In this document: positions 56,383 to 64,000 of the stretch, piece after piece
Layout of the letters: each line of letters begins with the position of its first letter
Position numbering within the stretch: position 1 is the first letter of the stretch
Origin: Modestobacter sp. Leaf380
Lineage (GTDB): Bacteria; Actinomycetota; Actinomycetes; Mycobacteriales; Geodermatophilaceae
Direction of reading: 5' to 3'
Assembly: GCF_001424485.1 (NCBI RefSeq)
Contig: NZ_LMQC01000004.1
Location: 1-64,000 of the forward strand
Length of the DNA stretch: 64,000 bases
The notes under the pieces: generated by a model
The model's input: only the letters and a program-made list of their open reading frames with translations
The model's database searches: none
What the model was told of the DNA's origin: nothing
Translations under genes and position numbers: made by a program

Positions 56383-57042
56383 TCAGGGCAGCCGCCAGAC
56401 CGCCGTCCGGCGGGCGACGTCGACCCCGCTGTCGGGCACCTCGTAGCCGGCGACCTCAATGAGGCCGTCGGGCAGCTGGGACCGGCCGGGGTCACCGACC
56501 AGGACGGTCGCCCCGCCGACCCAGGCGGTGAACAGCCACGGCCGCACCCGGTCGGCCATCCGCAGGTCGTAGAAGACGTCGCCGGCCAGCACGACGTCCA
56601 CCGCCGGCAGGTCGCCCTCCCCCGGCTGCCCGTCGAGGACGTCGCCGACCGCCTCGACGACGGTCACCCCGTTGGCGGCGGCGTTGAGCGGGGTGACCGC
56701 GAGGGCGTACGGGTCGACGTCGCTGGCGAGCACCCGCGTGGCACCGGCCAGGGCCGCGGCGATGGCGACCAGCCCGCTGCCCGACCCCAGGTCCAGCACG
56801 GTGCGCCCGGCGACCAGACCGGGGGTGTCCAGCACGTACCGGGCCAGGCCCTGCCCGCCGACCCAGGCCGCGGCCCAGAACGGCGAGGCCTCCCCCGGTC
56901 CCGTCCCGCCGCTCTCGCGCTCGTCCTCCATGGCCTGCCACAGCACGGCGACGTCGTCGGCCAGGTGCAGCGCCACCTCGGGCACCAGCGGTGGGCGGAC
57001 CAGACGGGTGTGCCGGGCGAAGAAGCCCGCGGGGACGGTCAC
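56383..57042 (-). CDS. SAM-dependent methyltransferase (protein-Lys/PrmA-like)
   Basis: 219 residues. SAM motif I TVLDLGSGSGLVAIAAALAG, ATRVLASDVDPYALAVTPLN, post-I acidic; VVLAGDVFYDLRMADRVRPW resembles the ETFB lysine methyltransferase/nicotinamide N-methyltransferase-like group. The N-terminal LHLADDVAVLW and EASPFWAAAWVGGQGLARYV are typical for that group as well. GTG 57042 has GGAGG upstream. Substrate unknown. Confidence 0.85.
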   Translation of the reverse strand: MTVPAGFFARHTRLVRPPLVPEVALHLADDVAVLWQAMEDERESGGTGPGEASPFWAAAWVGGQGLARYVLDTPGLVAGRTVLDLGSGSGLVAIAAALAGATRVLASDVDPYALAVTPLNAAANGVTVVEAVGDVLDGQPGEGDLPAVDVVLAGDVFYDLRMADRVRPWLFTAWVGGATVLVGDPGRSQLPDGLIEVAGYEVPDSGVDVARRTAVWRLP

Positions 57043-57108
57043 CGGTGCATCCTCCCCGCCCGCACGGACCCCCTCGACAGTCACCGCTGACTGGTAGCGT
57101 CCGCGGCC

Positions 57109-57957
57109 GTGAGCACCCCGGGCACCCCCGACCTGACCGGCCGCACGATCGTGATGTCGGGAGGCAGCCGCGGCATCGGGCTGGCCATCCTGGTCGCCGC
57201 CGCCCGCCGCGGCGCGAACAGCGTGCTGCTGGCCAAGACCGACCAGCCCGACCCGCGGCTGCCCGGCACCGTGCACACCGCGGTGGAGGAGATCACCGAG
57301 GCCGGCCGGGAGACCGGGGCCCGGGCGGTGGCCGTGGTGGGCGACGTCCGCGAGGAGGCCGACGTGCAGCGCGCCGTCGCCACCGCGGTCGAGACCTTCG
57401 GCGGGCTCGACATCGTGGTCAACAACGCCAGCGCGCTGAACCTGACCCCCACCGCCGAGCTGTCGGCCAAGCGGTACGACCTCATGCAGCAGGTCAACAG
57501 CCGGGGCACCTGGCTGCTGACCAGGACGGCACTGCCGCACCTGGCCGCCTCCCCCGACGCCCAGGTGCTCACGCTGTCCCCGCCGATCGACCTGGCGCCG
57601 CAGTGGCTGGGCATGGCACCGGCCTACACGCTGAGCAAGTACGGGATGACCCTGCTGACCCTCGGGTTCGCCGCGGAGCTCGCCGGTCAGGGCGTGCGGG
57701 CCAACTGCCTGTGGCCCCGGACCACGATCGCCACCGCCGCCGTCGTCAACGTCATCGGCGGCGAGGAGCTGGCCAGCCGCTCGCGCGACCCCGAGGTCAT
57801 GGGCGACGCCGCGGTCGCACTGCTCACCGACCCGTCCCGGCCGACCGGCCGCACGTTCGTCGACGACGACGTGCTGCGCGCGGCCGGGATCACCGACCTG
57901 TCGGTCTACGGCGGCGGCGACGACCCGCAGACCGACTGGTTCGTCGACCCGGCCTGA
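57109..57957 (+). CDS. SDR-family oxidoreductase (HSDL2-like)
   Basis: 282 residues. IVMSGGSRGIGLAILVAAAR and LDIVVNNASALNLTP mark the cofactor fold; AYTLSKYGMTLLTLGFAAEL has the YxxxK pair; LTLSPPID carries the Ser. The long segment LLAKTDQPDPRLPGTVHTAV is typical for hydroxysteroid-dehydrogenase-like-2 proteins. GTG 57109 start. Convergent with the MFS gene. Confidence 0.92.
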   Translation: MSTPGTPDLTGRTIVMSGGSRGIGLAILVAAARRGANSVLLAKTDQPDPRLPGTVHTAVEEITEAGRETGARAVAVVGDVREEADVQRAVATAVETFGGLDIVVNNASALNLTPTAELSAKRYDLMQQVNSRGTWLLTRTALPHLAASPDAQVLTLSPPIDLAPQWLGMAPAYTLSKYGMTLLTLGFAAELAGQGVRANCLWPRTTIATAAVVNVIGGEELASRSRDPEVMGDAAVALLTDPSRPTGRTFVDDDVLRAAGITDLSVYGGGDDPQTDWFVDPA

Positions 57958-57990
57958 CGCTGCCCGGCCCGGAGCTGCCCGCCGCCGCGG

Positions 57991-59292
57991 TCAGCGGCGG
58001 CGGCCGACCCGGCTGCGCATCGCGGTGTAGAGCGGGGTGAGCACGACCCCGTCCCCGGTGAGGCGCTCGCGCAGCACCCGGCGGTGCTTGAGCACCCCGA
58101 CCAGCCCGATGGCCCAGAACAGGTACTGCACGCTGAACGCCGCCTTGAACGCCGACAGGTCGTAGTCGGTGGAGGCACCCGGGGTCATCGCGTCCAGCAC
58201 GGCGCCGACCGCGAGCACGGTGAGCAGGGACGCCGCGAACCCGCCGATGTTGACCACGCCGGTGGCGCTGCCGAGCCGGGTGACCGGGTTCCAGGTGCGG
58301 GCGTAGTCGAAGCCGATCATCGAGCCCGGCCCGTTGGTGGCCAGCACGACGACGAGCACCACCAGCAGCCACAGCGGCGCCCGGCCGGGCCACAGCAGGA
58401 CCACGGTCCACGCGGTCGTGGTCAGCCCGGCGATGCCGAAGACCAGCACCGAGCGGCGCAGCGGCCAGCGGCCGCACAGCTTGCCCAGCAGCGGGCCGAC
58501 CAGCATGCCCACGACGACGAGCAGGGACAGCAGCCCCGCCGCGGTGCCGGTGGACAGGCCCTGCCCGAGCACCAGGAACGGGTACCCCCACAGCAGCGCG
58601 AAGACGGTGCCGGAGAACTGGGTGACCAGGTGGCTGTACAGCCCGATCCGGGTGCCGGACTCGCGCCAGGCGCCGGCCACGTTCTGCCGGATCTCGGCCC
58701 AGCCGGCGACCGGGGCGACCGGGGTCCCGGGCGGCGCGTCGGCCAGTGCCGCCACCACCAGGACCGCCACCAGCACCCCGATCGCGGCGGCGCCGAGGAA
58801 CGTCGTCGTCCAGCTGGTGTGGTGCAGGGCCAGCACCAGCGGGTAGGCGGCCGCGATCTGGCCGAGCTGGCCCAGGATGCCGGTGAGCTGGGTGACGACC
58901 GGGACCACCGGCCCGCGGAACCAGAGGGTGACCACCCGCAGCACGCTGATGAAGGTCATCGCGTCCCCGGCGCCGACCAGCACCCGGGCCGCGACCGCCG
59001 TCGGGACGTCGGTGGCCACCGCCAGCAGCAGCTGCCCGGCGGCCATCGTGACCGCCCCGGCCGCGATGAGCGCCTTGGAACCGAAACGGTCCAGCAGCAC
59101 GCCCACGGGCACCTGCAGGCCGGCGTAGACGACCAGCTGCAGCACCAGGAACAGGCTCACCGCGGAGGCCCCGGCCGAGAACCGCTCCTGGGCGTCGACG
59201 GCGGCGACGCCGAGGGAGGCGCGCTGGAAGACGGCGACCGTGTAGGCGGCCAGCCCCACCGCCCAGACGACGTAGGCGCGGCGAGGGGTCAC
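57991..59292 (-). CDS. MFS transporter
   Basis: 433 residues with about 12 membrane helices. VPVGVLLDRFGSKALIAAG is the loop 2-3 motif (DRxGxK/R). RFSAGASAVSLFLVLQLVVY and GDAMTFISVLRVVTLWFR resemble the nitrate/sugar-phosphate type (NarK/YfkF-like) MFS carriers. Substrate not assigned. GTG 59292 start, divergent from the spermidine-synthase-like gene. Confidence 0.88.
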   Translation of the reverse strand: MTPRRAYVVWAVGLAAYTVAVFQRASLGVAAVDAQERFSAGASAVSLFLVLQLVVYAGLQVPVGVLLDRFGSKALIAAGAVTMAAGQLLLAVATDVPTAVAARVLVGAGDAMTFISVLRVVTLWFRGPVVPVVTQLTGILGQLGQIAAAYPLVLALHHTSWTTTFLGAAAIGVLVAVLVVAALADAPPGTPVAPVAGWAEIRQNVAGAWRESGTRIGLYSHLVTQFSGTVFALLWGYPFLVLGQGLSTGTAAGLLSLLVVVGMLVGPLLGKLCGRWPLRRSVLVFGIAGLTTTAWTVVLLWPGRAPLWLLVVLVVVLATNGPGSMIGFDYARTWNPVTRLGSATGVVNIGGFAASLLTVLAVGAVLDAMTPGASTDYDLSAFKAAFSVQYLFWAIGLVGVLKHRRVLRERLTGDGVVLTPLYTAMRSRVGRRR

Positions 59293-59350
59293 GTACCTGG
59301 TCTACACCGCCCGGGCCTCCCGCATTCCCGGGCACGGCAGGATCACGGTC

Positions 59351-60022
59351 GTGCGCGAGGAACTGGGCCGGGTCGCGGGCCCGCACGGCGAGGTGGCGCT
59401 CTGGCGGCGGACCACCGAGGACGGCGCGACGGTGACCGAGCTCGTCGTGGACGGCGTCTTCGCGATGGACGACGTGGAGACCTCCACCGAGCGTGCGCTG
59501 GCCACCGAGGCGCTGGCCCGCATCGACGGCGCCGAGCTGGCCGTGCTGGTCGGTGGGCTGGGGCTGGGCTGGACCACGGCGACGGTGCTGGCGACCCCCG
59601 GCGTGGCCGAGGTGCTGGTCGTCGAGCTCGAGGACGCGCTCATCGGGTGGGCGGTCGAGGGGCTGCTCCCGGGCCTGCGGCGGGTGGGCGACCCGCGGTT
59701 GGAACTGGTCGCCGGCGACGTCGCCGCGGCGTTCAGCCCCGACCGGTTCGACGCCGTGCTGCTCGACGTCGACAACGGCCCGGACTTCCTGGTGCACGCC
59801 TCGAACGCCGGCCTGTACTCCCCCGCGGGTCTGGCCCGGGCGCTGGGCGCTGTCCGGCCCGGCGGGGTGCTGGCGGTCTGGTCGGCCGACCCGGCACCCA
59901 CCCTGCTGCACCGGCTCGCCGCGCTGCCCGGGGCCGTGGACGCCGAGCAGCTGGTGCTGCCGGTGGAGCGGGAGGGCCGGGTCTTCGAGTACGCCCTGGT
60001 GTTGGTGCGCCGATCAGCGTAA
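59351..60022 (+). CDS. Spermidine-synthase-like (class I methyltransferase-fold) protein
   Basis: 223 residues. VFAMDDVETSTERALATEAL, LAVLVGGLGLGWTTATVLAT (nucleotide-binding loop), VLVVELEDALIGWAVEGLLP, FDAVLLDVDNGPDFLV match spermine/spermidine-synthase-like proteins. It lacks the gate-keeping tetrad of true spermidine synthase, so the product is not certain. GTG 59351. Confidence 0.82.
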   Translation: MREELGRVAGPHGEVALWRRTTEDGATVTELVVDGVFAMDDVETSTERALATEALARIDGAELAVLVGGLGLGWTTATVLATPGVAEVLVVELEDALIGWAVEGLLPGLRRVGDPRLELVAGDVAAAFSPDRFDAVLLDVDNGPDFLVHASNAGLYSPAGLARALGAVRPGGVLAVWSADPAPTLLHRLAALPGAVDAEQLVLPVEREGRVFEYALVLVRRSA

Positions 60023-60075
60023 ACGTCACGCACATCTGGCGTTTGGACTCGGTCACCGGGGTCACTCAAGGGGTC

Positions 60076-60294
60076 ATGACCTCTCCCAGTGACACCAACG
60101 AGACCCGCACCTTCGCCGACCTCGGCAAGGAGATGTGGTCCTACCTGACCGGCAAGGGCGCGGCGATCAACTACGAGTTCGTCGACATGACCGTCGAGGT
60201 GCCCCGCGAGATCGGTGCCGACGCCCCCCGCGCGACCTGGAAGCTCAACGGCACGCTGCGGATCACCACCGCGGAGGGCGTCTCGCAGGGATGA
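60076..60294 (+). CDS. Small conserved-looking hypothetical protein
   Basis: 72 residues: TRTFADLGKEMWSYLTGKGA, INYEFVDMTVEVPREIGADA. No membrane segment; a mixed alpha/beta mini-domain. ATG 60076 taken; AAGGGG lies just upstream (close). Its stop overlaps the next gene's ATG (ATGA), so the two are coupled. Confidence 0.65.
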   Translation: MTSPSDTNETRTFADLGKEMWSYLTGKGAAINYEFVDMTVEVPREIGADAPRATWKLNGTLRITTAEGVSQG

Positions 60295-60728
60295 CGGTCC
60301 CCTCCCGGTTCGACGTCCGGGCCGACCTCGTCCTGACGGTCGACGGCCGGCAGGCCCGGCTCACCGGGGACGGCACCGACCTGACGTTGACCTCGTCGGA
60401 CCCGGTCGCGCTGTGGCGCTCGGCCGCCTCGGTGCCCTGGCCGGTGGGCGTGACCGTCGGCAGCGGTCCCCGTGCCCTCGGTGGGCTCGCCGGGGCGCTG
60501 GCCGACGCCGGTCTGCACCTCGACGTCACCGGGCCCGGCGGCCGGGTGGCCGAGCTGGGTCGCGGCGTGGACTCGGGGCTGGGTCGTGGGCTGACCGGCT
60601 CCCGTGCGGTGCGCTTCGGCTCCCCCCGCACGCTGGCCGCCACCGTCGTCCGGGAGCCCGTGCCGTGGCGTCCGGTCGTCCTGGCGCTGGCCGGTCTGCT
60701 CGTCCTGCGGGCGTTGCGCCGACGCTGA
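60291..60728 (+). CDS. Hypothetical protein with C-terminal membrane segment
   Basis: 145 residues. Soluble N-terminal part (SRFDVRADLVLTVDGRQARL, VGVTVGSGPRALGGLAGALA), then one hydrophobic segment near the end (WRPVVLALAGLLVLRALRRR), so probably tail-anchored in the membrane with the domain in the cytoplasm. No family recognised. ATG 60291 has GCAGGG just before it. Confidence 0.7.
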   Translation: MTVPSRFDVRADLVLTVDGRQARLTGDGTDLTLTSSDPVALWRSAASVPWPVGVTVGSGPRALGGLAGALADAGLHLDVTGPGGRVAELGRGVDSGLGRGLTGSRAVRFGSPRTLAATVVREPVPWRPVVLALAGLLVLRALRRR

Positions 60729-60736
60729 CCCGGGAC

Positions 60737-60772
60737 GAGGGCGGCCGCACGCAGCACCGTGCGGCCGCCCTC
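60737..60772. terminator. Bidirectional hairpin terminator
   Basis: 15-bp stem (60737-60751 with 60758-60772) and 6-base loop between the tail-anchored protein gene and a convergent gene. Confidence 0.8.
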
Positions 60773-60784
60773 ACGCAGGCTCCC

Positions 60785-61249
60785 TCAGGCGCTGTCCTCC
60801 ACCTCACGGGTCCACTCGTGCGCCGCGAGCGCCAGGTCCTCGGCGGTGACGTCCAGGGGGACACCTCCCCCCAGGAGCCGGCCGCTCACCGGGTCCGCCC
60901 AGGCCGCCGACCCGGCCAGGTGCGCCCGCAGCAGCCTGCGGTCCTCCCGGGCGGCGTCCAGCACGAAGGACAGCTCCGGCTCGCGGAACACCAGGCCCTC
61001 GCCGACCAGGCCGTCGGGCGCCTCACCCACGGCGCGCAGCCAGGAACCCAGCCGCTGCGCCTCCCACGGGGTCAGGCACGGCTCGCGGAAGACCCAGTGC
61101 CGGCCGTCGGTCGTACGCACCTCGCCGCGCACCACGACCCAGGTCTCCGACCAGTCCGGCCGGTCCAGCTCGACCGCGCGCAGCTCCAGTGCCTGCCGGC
61201 GCAGGACGCGCAGGTCCAGCCACGCGCCGTCCCAGGAGGTCAGCCTCAC
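60785..61249 (-). CDS. WapI-immunity-like hypothetical protein
   Basis: 154 residues. DWSETWVVVRGEVRTTDGRH, WVFREPCLTPWEAQRLGSWL resembles the conserved D-P-C-L/WL block of WapI-type immunity and related proteins; this is a weak match from memory. GTG 61249 overlaps the stop of the ankyrin gene. No toxin gene of WapI/Rhs type is seen in the window. Confidence 0.5.
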   Translation of the reverse strand: MRLTSWDGAWLDLRVLRRQALELRAVELDRPDWSETWVVVRGEVRTTDGRHWVFREPCLTPWEAQRLGSWLRAVGEAPDGLVGEGLVFREPELSFVLDAAREDRRLLRAHLAGSAAWADPVSGRLLGGGVPLDVTAEDLALAAHEWTREVEDSA

Positions 61250-61653
61250 CGGCCGTGCTGCTCCAGCACGGCGGTCATCGCCGGCAGCTCGAAGAACAGC
61301 GCGGTCGCCCGGGCACTCGGCTGCCCGTGGTCGGGGTCGGCGCCGGCGTCCAGCAGGGCCCGGACCGTCTGCGGGGACTGCCGGAAGACCGCCGCCGCGA
61401 GCGCGGTCTGCCCGCGGTCGTTGACCCGGTCGTGCTCCGCCCCCCGCGCCAGCAGCAGGGCCACCGTGTCGGCCCGGCCCTGGTAGGCGGCCAGCACCAG
61501 CAGGGTGTCGCCCTTGCTGGTGGTCAGGTTCGCGGGCACCCCCGCGTCCAGGTAGCCCGCCAGGTCCTCGGTGCGCCCCTCCCGGGCCATGTCGAACACC
61601 CGGCCGGCCAGCTCGATGACGCCGGGGTCGATCTCGGGGGTCTGCTCGCTCAC
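61246..61653 (-). CDS. Ankyrin-repeat protein
   Basis: 135 residues with about three ankyrin repeats: KGDTLLVLAAYQGRADTVAL, DRGQTALAAAVFRQSPQTVR, HGQPSARATALFFELPAMTA. GTG 61653 chosen. Similar small ankyrin proteins in actinobacteria sit near catalase genes, but here the neighbours are the WapI-like and pentapeptide genes. Partner unknown. Confidence 0.88.
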   Translation of the reverse strand: MSEQTPEIDPGVIELAGRVFDMAREGRTEDLAGYLDAGVPANLTTSKGDTLLVLAAYQGRADTVALLLARGAEHDRVNDRGQTALAAAVFRQSPQTVRALLDAGADPDHGQPSARATALFFELPAMTAVLEQHGR

Positions 61654-61663
61654 CCCGCCGAGC

Positions 61664-62467
61664 CTAGGCAGCGGGCGCCCAGTGCGCGGGGTGGAGCAGC
61701 GCCCCCTCCAGCCGGGTGGCCGCGTCCCCCCGGGCGGCGTCCAGCTGCGCCTGGGTGAGGAAGAGCGTGCCGCGCAGGTCGGCGCCCTCCAGCCGGGCGC
61801 CCCGGGTGTCGGCACCGGTGACGTCGGCCAGTCTCAGGTCGGCCCGGCGCAGGTCGGCCCCCAGCAGCACCGCCCCGCGCAGGCTCGCCCCGCGCAGGTC
61901 CGCACCGGCCAGCCCGGCACCCACCAGGTCCGCTCCGCGCAGGTCACGGGGGCGGCGCACCGAGCGGCGGGCGTGCTCGCTGGCCCGAGTCAGCAGCGGG
62001 TTCACCCGCGCCCGGACGACGTCGACCGGGACCCCACGCAACTGCTCCGGGGTGCCCTGGACCCGGCGGGACAGCTCGTCGTCGGCGTCCGCGAGGTCGG
62101 CGGCGAGCGCCGCCGGGACCTCCAGGGCGCGGGCCGCGCGGACCAGCCAGCGCAGCTCCTGCAGCGCCCGGACGACGGGGAACACCGTGGCGACCTGGTG
62201 CAGGACGGTGCGGTCCCGGCGGTCCAGGCCCGGGAAGACGGCCCGGGTGACGTGCTGCCCGGCGCCGAAGCAGTCGTAGACGGTGCACCCGGGGAACCCG
62301 CGCTCGCGCAGCACCGGGTGGATGCCGCACCGGTCGTCGTCAGCCAGGTTCGGGCAGGCGGTCTCGGCGGGCTTGTCCAGCGCGAAGTCCGCTCCCCGGG
62401 CGAACGCCGGGACGACGCAGCACAGTGCGGCGCAGGACGCGCAGTCGGCGCGCAGCGGATCGGTCAC
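61664..62467 (-). CDS. Cys-rich (YkgJ-like) plus pentapeptide-repeat fusion protein
   Basis: 267 residues. The first 75 are Cys-rich (CASCAALCCVVPAF, CPNLADDDRCGIHPVLRERG, CTVYDCFGAG), like the metal-chelating YkgJ family. A helical middle follows. The last 90 residues are pentapeptide repeats A(D/N)LxG (DLRGADLVGAGLAGADLRGA) that form a right-handed quadrilateral beta-helix. The combination suggests a metal- or redox-regulated scaffold. GTG 62467 start. 10 bases upstream of the ankyrin gene, so probably one operon. Confidence 0.82.
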   Translation of the reverse strand: MTDPLRADCASCAALCCVVPAFARGADFALDKPAETACPNLADDDRCGIHPVLRERGFPGCTVYDCFGAGQHVTRAVFPGLDRRDRTVLHQVATVFPVVRALQELRWLVRAARALEVPAALAADLADADDELSRRVQGTPEQLRGVPVDVVRARVNPLLTRASEHARRSVRRPRDLRGADLVGAGLAGADLRGASLRGAVLLGADLRRADLRLADVTGADTRGARLEGADLRGTLFLTQAQLDAARGDAATRLEGALLHPAHWAPAA

Positions 62468-62504
62468 CGCCCGATCCTGCCGCCGGCCCGGCCCCGCCCC
62501 ACGC

Positions 62505-63257
62505 TCAGGGGGCGGCCACCCGGTCCGTCAGCCGCAGCACGTGCTCCCAGGCGTCCTCGCACGCCGCGGCCCACTCCTGCGAGGACCGGTCGAAGAACGA
62601 GTGCGGGGCACCGTCGTAGACCACCGCGTCGACGTCGGCACCGGCGTCCCGCATCCGCTGCGCCAGCTCCTGCTGCTCCTGGACCGGGGTGGCCTGGTCG
62701 GCGCCGGCGATGAGCATCACCACCGGCTTGGCGGCGCGGTCGGCGGCGTCCCCGACCAGGGCCGGGCGTCCGTAGAAGCCGGCGCAGCCGGCCAGGTCCA
62801 GGTCCCCACCGGACTGCCGCCAGGAGTGGCTGCCGCCGAAGCAGAAGCCGACGGTGACCACGGGCAGGTCTGCCCGGGTCCGGCTGCGCAGGTACTCCAC
62901 GGCCGCCGTGACGTCGGCGTCCACCCCGGCCTCGGTGGTCTGCGGGACGTGGGTCTGCCAGTCGAAGTCCTCCTCCCGGGTCCCGGTGGCCGCCAGACCC
63001 GCCGTCCGGCCGAACCAGTCGATCGCGACCGCGGGCAGCCCCGCCTCGGCGAACCGCTCCGCCAGGGCCACGTAGTAGGGGTGCAGGCCGCGGATGTCGG
63101 GCAGCACCACCACGCCGACCCGCGGGGCCGCCGCCGGAGCCGCGAAGGCGGCGGAGAACGCGGTGCCGTCGGCGGCGGTCAGCGTGAGGGTGCCGCGCTC
63201 GGCGACGTCCCCGCTGCGCGGCGGTGCGGGCGGGCGGCTGTCGTGGTCGTGGCACAT
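62505..63257 (-). CDS. Dienelactone hydrolase family protein
   Basis: 250 residues, alpha/beta hydrolase. Nucleophile elbow VTVGFCFGGSHSW (Cys, as in dienelactone hydrolase), acid LIAGADQATP, His VVYDGAPHSFFDR. The His-rich start MCHDHDSRP is unusual. Cleaves carboxylester or lactone; the usual aromatic-degradation genes are not adjacent. ATG 63257. Confidence 0.93.
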   Translation of the reverse strand: MCHDHDSRPPAPPRSGDVAERGTLTLTAADGTAFSAAFAAPAAAPRVGVVVLPDIRGLHPYYVALAERFAEAGLPAVAIDWFGRTAGLAATGTREEDFDWQTHVPQTTEAGVDADVTAAVEYLRSRTRADLPVVTVGFCFGGSHSWRQSGGDLDLAGCAGFYGRPALVGDAADRAAKPVVMLIAGADQATPVQEQQELAQRMRDAGADVDAVVYDGAPHSFFDRSSQEWAAACEDAWEHVLRLTDRVAAP

Positions 63258-63372
63258 GCCTGCTTCCTACCCCCGGACGACGCCTCCCGCCCGGCCGGGT
63301 CGGCGCCGACCCGGGGGCTCCACGACGACGCAACCGGTGCCTGCCGGACACCGGCCCGGGACGCCCGCACCC

Positions 63373-63388
63373 ATCTCACAGGTGAGAT
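63373..63388. promoter_or_regulatory. Palindromic operator candidate ATCTCAC-AG-GTGAGAT
   Basis: A perfect 7-2-7 inverted repeat, in an otherwise GC-rich gap, whose right arm overlaps a GAGATA-type -10; the HTH-MurA gene starts 13 bases later. Position fits autoregulation by the encoded HTH. Confidence 0.6.
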
Positions 63389-63401
63389 ACGGTCCCAGAC
63401 G

Positions 63402-64000
63402 ATGTCCCTCACCGAAGAAGCCACCGGTCAGTCCCTCCGCCAGATCGGCGCCCTCGTGCGCGACGCCCGGCGCCACCACGGGCTGACCCAGACCCAGCTC
63501 GGCGAGCGGCTGGGCACCAGCCAGAGCGCCATCGCTCGGATCGAGCAGGGCAACCAGAACCTGACCCTGGAGCTGCTGGGCCGGCTCTCCGCGGCCCTGG
63601 ACAGCGAGCTGATCTCCGTGGGCCCCGGCAGCAGCCCCGCCGGTCCCACGCACCTGCGCGTCACCGGCGGCCGCCCGCTGGCCGGCTCGGTCACCGTCAA
63701 GTCCAGCAAGAACGCCGCCGTCGCCCTGCTGTGCGCCTCGCTGCTCAACCGCGGGACGACGACGCTGCGCAACGTGGCCCGGATCGTCGAGGTCGAGCGC
63801 ATCCTGGACGTGCTGCGCTCCATCGGCGTCGTCGCCACCTGGGACGACGCCGGCCGCGACCTGACCATCGTCGTCCCCGAGCAGCTGGACCTGGCCGCCA
63901 TCGACGCCGACGCCGCCCGCCGGACCCGCAGCATCATCATGTTCCTGGGCCCGCTCATCCACCGGGAGCCCGACTTCCGGCTGCCCTACGCCGGCGGATG
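63402..64000 (+). CDS. XRE HTH fused to MurA-like (EPSP synthase fold) enzyme, partial
   Basis: 199 codons visible; the gene runs off the window. Residues 1-75: XRE-type HTH (RDARRHHGLTQTQLGERLGT, SQSAIARIEQGNQNLTLELL). From about 85: start of a UDP-GlcNAc enolpyruvyl transferase-like domain (LRVTGGRPLAGSVTVKSSKN, AAVALLCASLLNRGTTTLRN, ARIVEVERILDVLRSIGVVA). K and N of SSKNAA match the UDP-GlcNAc/PEP site Lys-Asn of MurA. So an enolpyruvyl transferase linked to its own DNA-binding domain. ATG 63402. Confidence 0.88.
   Translation, partial: MSLTEEATGQSLRQIGALVRDARRHHGLTQTQLGERLGTSQSAIARIEQGNQNLTLELLGRLSAALDSELISVGPGSSPAGPTHLRVTGGRPLAGSVTVKSSKNAAVALLCASLLNRGTTTLRNVARIVEVERILDVLRSIGVVATWDDAGRDLTIVVPEQLDLAAIDADAARRTRSIIMFLGPLIHREPDFRLPYAGG

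Noticed and set aside
1-64000. Insertion sequences, phage genes, tRNAs or rRNAs
   Set aside because: No transposase or integrase motif, terminal repeats, cloverleaf with CCA-end region or conserved rRNA sequence was seen on either strand by eye.

Overview
The window is about 64 kb of very GC-rich DNA (roughly 73-75% G+C). Genes are dense, start mostly with GTG, and are often joined by 4-base GTGA/ATGA overlaps. Gene content points to an actinobacterium: an IniBAC/IniR-like cluster, a PacL1-CtpC metal exporter, deazaflavin/F420-type Ddn-family oxidoreductase, an ECF sigma/zinc anti-sigma pair with a class F sortase, zinc-free ribosomal protein paralogues and an actinobacterial-style c-di-AMP riboswitch. 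Geodermatophilaceae (Geodermatophilus/Blastococcus/Modestobacter group) is my best guess from overall character only; there is no rRNA here to prove it. I see no tRNA, rRNA, insertion sequence, phage or CRISPR array.

Layout. 1-10.5 kb: a formate dehydrogenase alpha gene that is broken exactly where the catalytic Sec/Cys should be; a divergent MurE-like Mur ligase without the DAP-recognition motif; a lipoprotein; then a plus-strand group with two Tat-exported enzymes (a PHP-domain protein with a His-rich leader, and a PhoD phosphatase). 10-17 kb: a cluster laid out like mycobacterial iniR-iniBAC (LuxR-type STAND-like regulator, IniB-like protein with a huge Asp/Asn/Ser repeat, and two dynamin-like proteins with degenerate P-loops). 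17-29 kb: glycolipid-type glycosyltransferase, PPK2 polyphosphate kinase, secreted glycoside-hydrolase-like protein, catalase, oxidoreductase plus deaminase, a protein with five cold-shock domains, a LPG-synthetase-type membrane protein, a Ddn-like enzyme and RNase J. 29-32.6 kb: ECF sigma, anti-sigma, CHRD protein, class F sortase, AhpD-like protein.

33-46 kb is a zinc-homeostasis island. It holds a family-5 ABC importer, a permease/TIGR03943 pair, a PacL1-CtpC exporter, and a divergent block encoding six cysteine-free ribosomal proteins (bL28, bL33, uS14, bS18, bL31B, bL32) plus a CobW/Mrf-like protein. Three similar operator candidates (shared core AATGGTTCCC-like) sit at the promoters of these units, the clearest being a 35-bp palindrome between two symmetric -10 elements. 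The arrangement is what a Zur regulon looks like; Zur itself is not in the window.

46-64 kb: HDOD and PAS-GGDEF-EAL signalling proteins, two SDRs (one without its catalytic Tyr/Lys), a heteromeric acyl-CoA dehydrogenase pair, YceI, PfpI, a transglycosylase-like secreted protein under a c-di-AMP (ydaO) riboswitch, a methyltransferase, an MFS carrier, a spermidine-synthase-like protein, small unknowns, an ankyrin/pentapeptide/Cys-rich group, a dienelactone hydrolase, and at the right edge the start of an HTH-MurA fusion with its own palindromic operator candidate.
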